Below the pieces are notes generated by a model. The model was not told the DNA's origin. It saw only the letters and a list, made by a program, of their open reading frames with translations, and did not search any database. From JAFDCJ01 sp964527835 (GTDB taxonomy: Bacteria; Desulfobacterota; Desulfobacteria; Desulfobacterales; JAFDCJ01): a DNA stretch of 64,000 nucleotides. Position numbers and translations under genes: made by a program. Shown in pieces: positions 61,140-64,000 of this stretch. How positions within the stretch are numbered: the first letter of the stretch is position 1; the number at the start of each line of letters is the position of its first letter. Location: contig CAZGNV010000012.1 in the NCBI GenBank assembly GCA_964527835.1, positions 22,600 to 86,599 on the forward strand, in the 5' to 3' direction.

Positions 61140-61199
61140 GACTGAGTCTCCTTCCGGTTGCATTGTCAAAAGCCCTTCTTGTGAGTATATGCTCAAAAC

Positions 61200-61228
61200 A
61201 AAATAAGCGAATTCAGCCCGTTTGTCAA
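61200..61228 (-). promoter_or_regulatory. Sigma-70-type promoter of the ORP-like operon
   Basis: Minus-strand TTGACA, 17-base spacer, TATTTT. The palindrome-like TGAGTATATGCTCA (61182-61195) lies just downstream and may be an operator; a related TAAGCATATGCTCA occurs near 33219-33232. Confidence 0.55.
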
Positions 61229-61342
61229 GGTCCATTGAAAAACAAAGTCATAAAAAGTCTTTGAGGAGCGGCTTTTTACAGAAATATCATTTAAAGCACA
61301 AAGAAAAACCAGCGCATTGCGGTTGCACCGGCGGCTGTCTTT

Positions 61343-62752
61343 TCAGAAAGCGCGCTGCAACGGAATATCCCACTTTTTCATGTACTTCCATACCGCCGTG
61401 CGGCTCAGCCCGATGCGGCGTGCAACCTCGGCTTTATTCCAGTCACATTCCTCCAGCAGGGTGATCAGCCTTTGGGCAGTCAGCTTCTGCCCGGGAAGAT
61501 CGTTGGGCGACGATACACGCTGGCTGGCAGCAGCTGGAGTCCGGCCGGACTGCAGCTGCCGGATTTCAACGGGCAGGTCGGACACGTCGATCTGGCCGGC
61601 ATCACACAGCACAAAGGCATGCTCGATGGCATTTTCCAGTTCGCGCACATTGCCCGGCCAGTGATAGTCCAGAAAAAGCCGCATGGCATGCTGGGTGAGT
61701 CCCTGAATATTTTTGTCGGCTTTTTCATTGTAGCGCTCGATGAAATGATTGACCAGCAAGGGGATGTCTTCTTTGCGCTGGCGCAAGGGAGGAACAAAAA
61801 TTGGAAACACCTTCAACCGGTAGTAGAGATCCTCCCTGAAATGTCCCCGGCGCACAAGATCGAACAGCTCCTGGTGGGTTGCGGCAATCACCCGGATGTT
61901 GATCTTGCGCCGGCGGGATTCCCCCACCCGCTCGATTTCCCTTTCCTGAAGCACCCGCAACAGCTTGACCTGGATAAACGGGCTGATCTCACCGATTTCA
62001 TCCAGAAAAACAGTGCCTCCGTCTGCTTCCTCAAAACGCCCGGCACGATCCCTGACGGCCCCGGTAAAGGCCCCCTTCACGTGGCCAAACAGCTCGCTTT
62101 CCAGCAACGATTCGGATAGGGCGGAGCAATTCACGGTGACAAAGGGTTGGCGGGCCAGATCACTGTTATAATGAATCGCTCCGGCCACCAGCTCTTTTCC
62201 GGTGCCGCTCTCTCCCTGGACCAGGACGGTGGCGTTGCTTGAGGCAGCGGCTTTGATGGCCGTAAAAACCTGCTGCATGGCATTGCTCTTGCCGATGATA
62301 TTGCCCAGCCGGTGCATCTTGATCAAACGGCGGGTGGCTTCAGCCGCCAAAAAGCGGGCCTTGGTCAGTTCGGTCAGATCGGTGACGGTTTCCACCACTC
62401 CAATGACCTCTCCGTTTTCATCCCGAACCACCCGGGCATTTTTGATCACGGGAATCTCCCGGCCGTCCTTGTGATGCAGGAAGCATTCGCTGAGCTCCGC
62501 CTTTGGCTGATCGTAAATCCCGCATTCCTGCAAGCTGGCGGGACATGTCTTGCCAAAACAGCGGTTAAAATTCAAAAAGCCGCAGGGTTTGCCCATTGCC
62601 TCTCCAGCGGAATACCCCGTGATCTGCTCCATGGAAGGATTCCAGGAGGTAATGCGTCCCCGGGCATCCAGGGTAAACACCCCGTCAGCCATGGACTGCA
62701 GGATCTGATTCACAAAACGAAGATTCCAGATTTCATGGGTTTCACCGGCCAT
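61343..62752 (-). CDS. Sigma-54-dependent activator with Cys-rich PAS sensor (paralogue C)
   Basis: 469 residues. PAS domain (about 10-130) with Cys at 57, 65, 70, 77 and 90, comparable to the other two activators with altered spacing. AAA+ domain: GESGTGKE, GAFTGAVRDRAGRFEEA, FLDEIGEISPF; C-terminal Fis-type helix-turn-helix (NKAEVARRIGLSRTAVWKYM). Adjacent to the ORP-like operon and divergent from the sigma-54 promoter at 62962. In Desulfovibrio the orp genes also lie next to a sigma-54 activator. Confidence 0.94.
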   Translation of the reverse strand: MAGETHEIWNLRFVNQILQSMADGVFTLDARGRITSWNPSMEQITGYSAGEAMGKPCGFLNFNRCFGKTCPASLQECGIYDQPKAELSECFLHHKDGREIPVIKNARVVRDENGEVIGVVETVTDLTELTKARFLAAEATRRLIKMHRLGNIIGKSNAMQQVFTAIKAAASSNATVLVQGESGTGKELVAGAIHYNSDLARQPFVTVNCSALSESLLESELFGHVKGAFTGAVRDRAGRFEEADGGTVFLDEIGEISPFIQVKLLRVLQEREIERVGESRRRKINIRVIAATHQELFDLVRRGHFREDLYYRLKVFPIFVPPLRQRKEDIPLLVNHFIERYNEKADKNIQGLTQHAMRLFLDYHWPGNVRELENAIEHAFVLCDAGQIDVSDLPVEIRQLQSGRTPAAASQRVSSPNDLPGQKLTAQRLITLLEECDWNKAEVARRIGLSRTAVWKYMKKWDIPLQRAF

Positions 62753-62805
62753 GGCTTAACCTCCAGGCAATTTCATTGCTGTGCGCAACCTAAGCGTTAC
62801 TTTTC

Positions 62806-62827
62806 GTTACTGTTAACATATAGTAAC
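62806..62827. promoter_or_regulatory. Candidate activator-binding inverted repeat (UAS)
   Basis: GTTACT-GTTAACATAT-AGTAAC, an inverted repeat with a central GTTAAC, about 140 bases upstream of the sigma-54 promoter. A half-copy CGTTAC lies at 62795. Similar in content to the elements at 31581 and 49523. Confidence 0.6.
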
Positions 62828-62961
62828 GCACCCCAGGTTTGTCAACATTAAAAAAAGTCGCCTCCACCCGACAGCATGCAAAATTATTCTACAAATTTTT
62901 TCTTATTTTTTCAGATCGTTATTCCTGTCAACAATTTTTTTGGGTGTTCACCAGGCATCAA

Positions 62962-62977
62962 TGGCACGGGGTTTGAT
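62962..62977 (+). promoter_or_regulatory. Probable sigma-54 promoter of the coiled-coil/thioredoxin genes
   Basis: TGGCACGGGGTTTGAT: perfect -24 TGGCACG, -12 reads TTGA instead of TTGC. Lies about 95 bases before the ATG at 63071. Confidence 0.65.
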
Positions 62978-63070
62978 TTAGATAACGATAAAAGTTCCCC
63001 TGGCAATAACGTCTGGGAAAAAATCTGACGGCAAACCTGATTTTATCAACCTCAACCAAAGGAGAGAATT

Positions 63071-63388
63071 ATGAAAGCCAGAAATTGCTGTAAAACAATG
63101 GAAATGGAACTGACCGCCTGGAAAGCCATCATCTATGACATCGTCCGCAAGATGGAAAAATTGCCGGGTGGCGCAAAGGAAAAAATCCTTCCCAACATTG
63201 AAGACATCCACATCATGATCGAAGAAATGGATGAGAGAATCGAGGAAATTCGCGACAAATGCACCCCGGAAACCGGCATTGATGACATCAAGACTGAAAG
63301 AGAAGAATTTGACAAGCACCTGGCATCGCTGCGTGTCAAAAGCGAAGACGCCATGCAGTACCTGGGCGCCGGCAATTTTGGCGGCTGA
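63071..63388 (+). CDS. Coiled-coil hypothetical protein under sigma-54 control
   Basis: 105 residues; AAAGGAGAG precedes the ATG. Starts MKARNCCKTMEMELTAWKAI with a Cys pair, then helices with heptad-like pattern (IEDIHIMIEEMDERIEEIRD), one further Cys and a Gly-rich end. No signal peptide. Predicted soluble helical bundle; no family recognised. Lies 190 bases before a thioredoxin gene. Confidence 0.82.
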   Translation: MKARNCCKTMEMELTAWKAIIYDIVRKMEKLPGGAKEKILPNIEDIHIMIEEMDERIEEIRDKCTPETGIDDIKTEREEFDKHLASLRVKSEDAMQYLGAGNFGG

Positions 63389-63427
63389 TCGAATATACGT
63401 CCGGTTTGCGGGCATCACCGGTTTCGT

Positions 63428-63458
63428 ACCGGCAGCGGTCCTGGGTACCGCTGCTGGT
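63428..63458 (+). other. Strong hairpin before the thioredoxin gene
   Basis: 12-pair stem with one G-U (ACCGGCAGCGGT / ACCGCTGCTGGT) and a seven-base loop, not followed by a T-run. A processing or attenuation element is possible. Confidence 0.4.
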
Positions 63459-63577
63459 AAGTACAGGGTGTCAGCGCTATTGTGACAACATTTTCGGCCG
63501 CCAGGCGCAGTAAGTAAGGGCATAGAGATCCTTTCCGCTTGACGACTTTGATGATTACAGCAGCGGAGGTGTGTTGC

Positions 63578-63898
63578 ATGGAAATAAAAGAATCATCCGA
63601 ACCAAGCAAATTTATCAGCCGGATTGAAAAAGGCGTTGCCCTGGTGGATTTTAATGCCCCCTGGTGCGCACCCTGTCGCACCCAGGGCCCCATCATTGAA
63701 AAACTGGCCGAAAAATTTCAAGGCCAGGCAACCGTTACCGCCATCGACATTGACGAAAACCGGGAAGTCGCCCTCAAGCTGGGCATCCACAGCATCCCGA
63801 CCCTGATTCTTTTTAAAGAGGGACGGGAAATCCAGCGGTTCATCGGCCTGCAATCCGAAGAAGCGCTGACCCGGGCTCTTGAAAATGTGCTCAGCTGA
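63578..63898 (+). CDS. Thioredoxin-family protein
   Basis: 106 residues from ATG 63578 (GGAGGTG upstream). Active site in DFNAPWCAPCRTQGPIIEKL (WCAPC), cis-Pro in SIPTLILFKEG and a C-terminal helix. Cytoplasmic disulfide or persulfide reductant. Its co-location with a sigma-54-promoted gene suggests shared control with the redox-regulated genes of the window. Confidence 0.94.
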   Translation: MEIKESSEPSKFISRIEKGVALVDFNAPWCAPCRTQGPIIEKLAEKFQGQATVTAIDIDENREVALKLGIHSIPTLILFKEGREIQRFIGLQSEEALTRALENVLS

Positions 63899-64000
63899 TT
63901 TTGCCGGCCGCGGCTGCAGCCGGTGTCGGAGCCAGGGAAGAATGACGGTGCCGTAAAAAGCTTGTTTAGGCCGCTAGCGGCAACCTATGAACAACGAACT
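63899..64000. other. Window end with fragment of the dispersed repeat
   Basis: GACGGTGCCGTAAAAAGC at about 63945-63961 matches the arm seen near 20620-20662 and 60655-60675. No gene. Confidence 0.5.

Larger units (their letters stand above)
62753..63070. other. 318-base regulatory gap between activator C and the coiled-coil gene
   Basis: Contains the inverted repeat at 62806-62827 and the sigma-54 promoter at 62962-62977. The AT-rich middle (62847-62950) has no coding content. Confidence 0.6.

Noticed and set aside
1..64000. rRNA, tRNA, IS elements, integrases, phage genes or replication origin
   Set aside because: None could be recognised in either strand; the window reads as ordinary chromosome with accessory metabolic operons.

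Overview
The window reads as a piece of an anaerobic, sulfur-metabolising Desulfobacterota (deltaproteobacterial) chromosome. The basis is the gene content: TusA/DsrE sulfur carriers, Hdr/Qmo-type FAD/Fe-S proteins, a methylene-tetrahydrofolate reductase locus with Hdr/MvhD partners, NrfD/multiheme cytochromes, hybrid-cluster protein, an orange-protein (ORP)-like NifX/ParA cluster, and two genes that only make sense if UGA is read as selenocysteine. No rRNA, tRNA, CRISPR array, IS element or phage gene was found. Assignment below phylum is not attempted.

Layout. 1-5.1 kb (+): branched-chain/aromatic-acid type ABC importer livH(partial)MGF followed by an acyl-CoA ligase. 5-19.5 kb: unrelated housekeeping and accessory genes (MATE pump, M24 peptidase, adenine deaminase, phosphodiester glycosidase, AlkD, DDAH-like hydrolase, hybrid histidine kinase, TorD-like chaperone). 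19.5-21.9 kb (-): a sulfur-carrier operon (DsrE2-like, TusA, DsrE, a 57-aa protein, DsrE-like) next to a MarR regulator. 22.2-31.5 kb (-): a respiratory operon running from a TAT Fe-S protein through a 1087-aa fusion of an NrfD/HybB-type membrane protein with an octaheme-tetrathionate-reductase-like cytochrome, a monoheme cytochrome, a Psr/Phs-type molybdoenzyme and its Fe-S subunit, to a triple-rhodanese lipoprotein with two UGA (Sec) active sites. Upstream lies a TusA-like gene with a sigma-54 promoter, divergent from a sigma-54 activator (31.7 kb). 33.3-35.4 kb: a membrane SpoIIE phosphatase.

35.5-41.4 kb (-): metV-metF-hdrA-like-hdrA/mvhD-hdrCB, a MetFV-Hdr-Mvh complex of the Wood-Ljungdahl methyl branch; the HdrCB-like subunit is also a predicted selenoprotein. 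41.6-49.3 kb (-): a second Hdr/Qmo-type operon led by two TusA-like genes and including MvhD, QmoA-like, HdrA, QmoC-like and DsrE proteins, driven by a clear sigma-54 promoter and divergent from a second sigma-54 activator (49.6 kb). 50.9-51.6 kb (+): two tandem sigma-54 promoters, each followed by a similar RNA hairpin leader and a very small protein. 52.8-63.9 kb: DUF134/DUF5320 genes, a Crp/Fnr-hcp nitrosative-stress group, FmdB and NifU-like genes, the ORP-like NifX/ParA cluster with a third sigma-54 activator, and a sigma-54-promoted coiled-coil protein plus a thioredoxin.

How it fits together. Electron-carrier complexes (Hdr/Mvh/Qmo, NrfD/multiheme/molybdoenzyme) sit beside sulfur-relay proteins (TusA, DsrE, rhodanese), which suggests membrane-linked turnover of polysulfide, thiosulfate or tetrathionate coupled to cytoplasmic persulfide transfer. 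Three paralogous sigma-54 activators carry the same Cys-rich PAS sensor, each next to a sigma-54-promoted target, and look like one redox- or sulfur-sensing regulatory system. Substrates and signals are inferences from family and context only.
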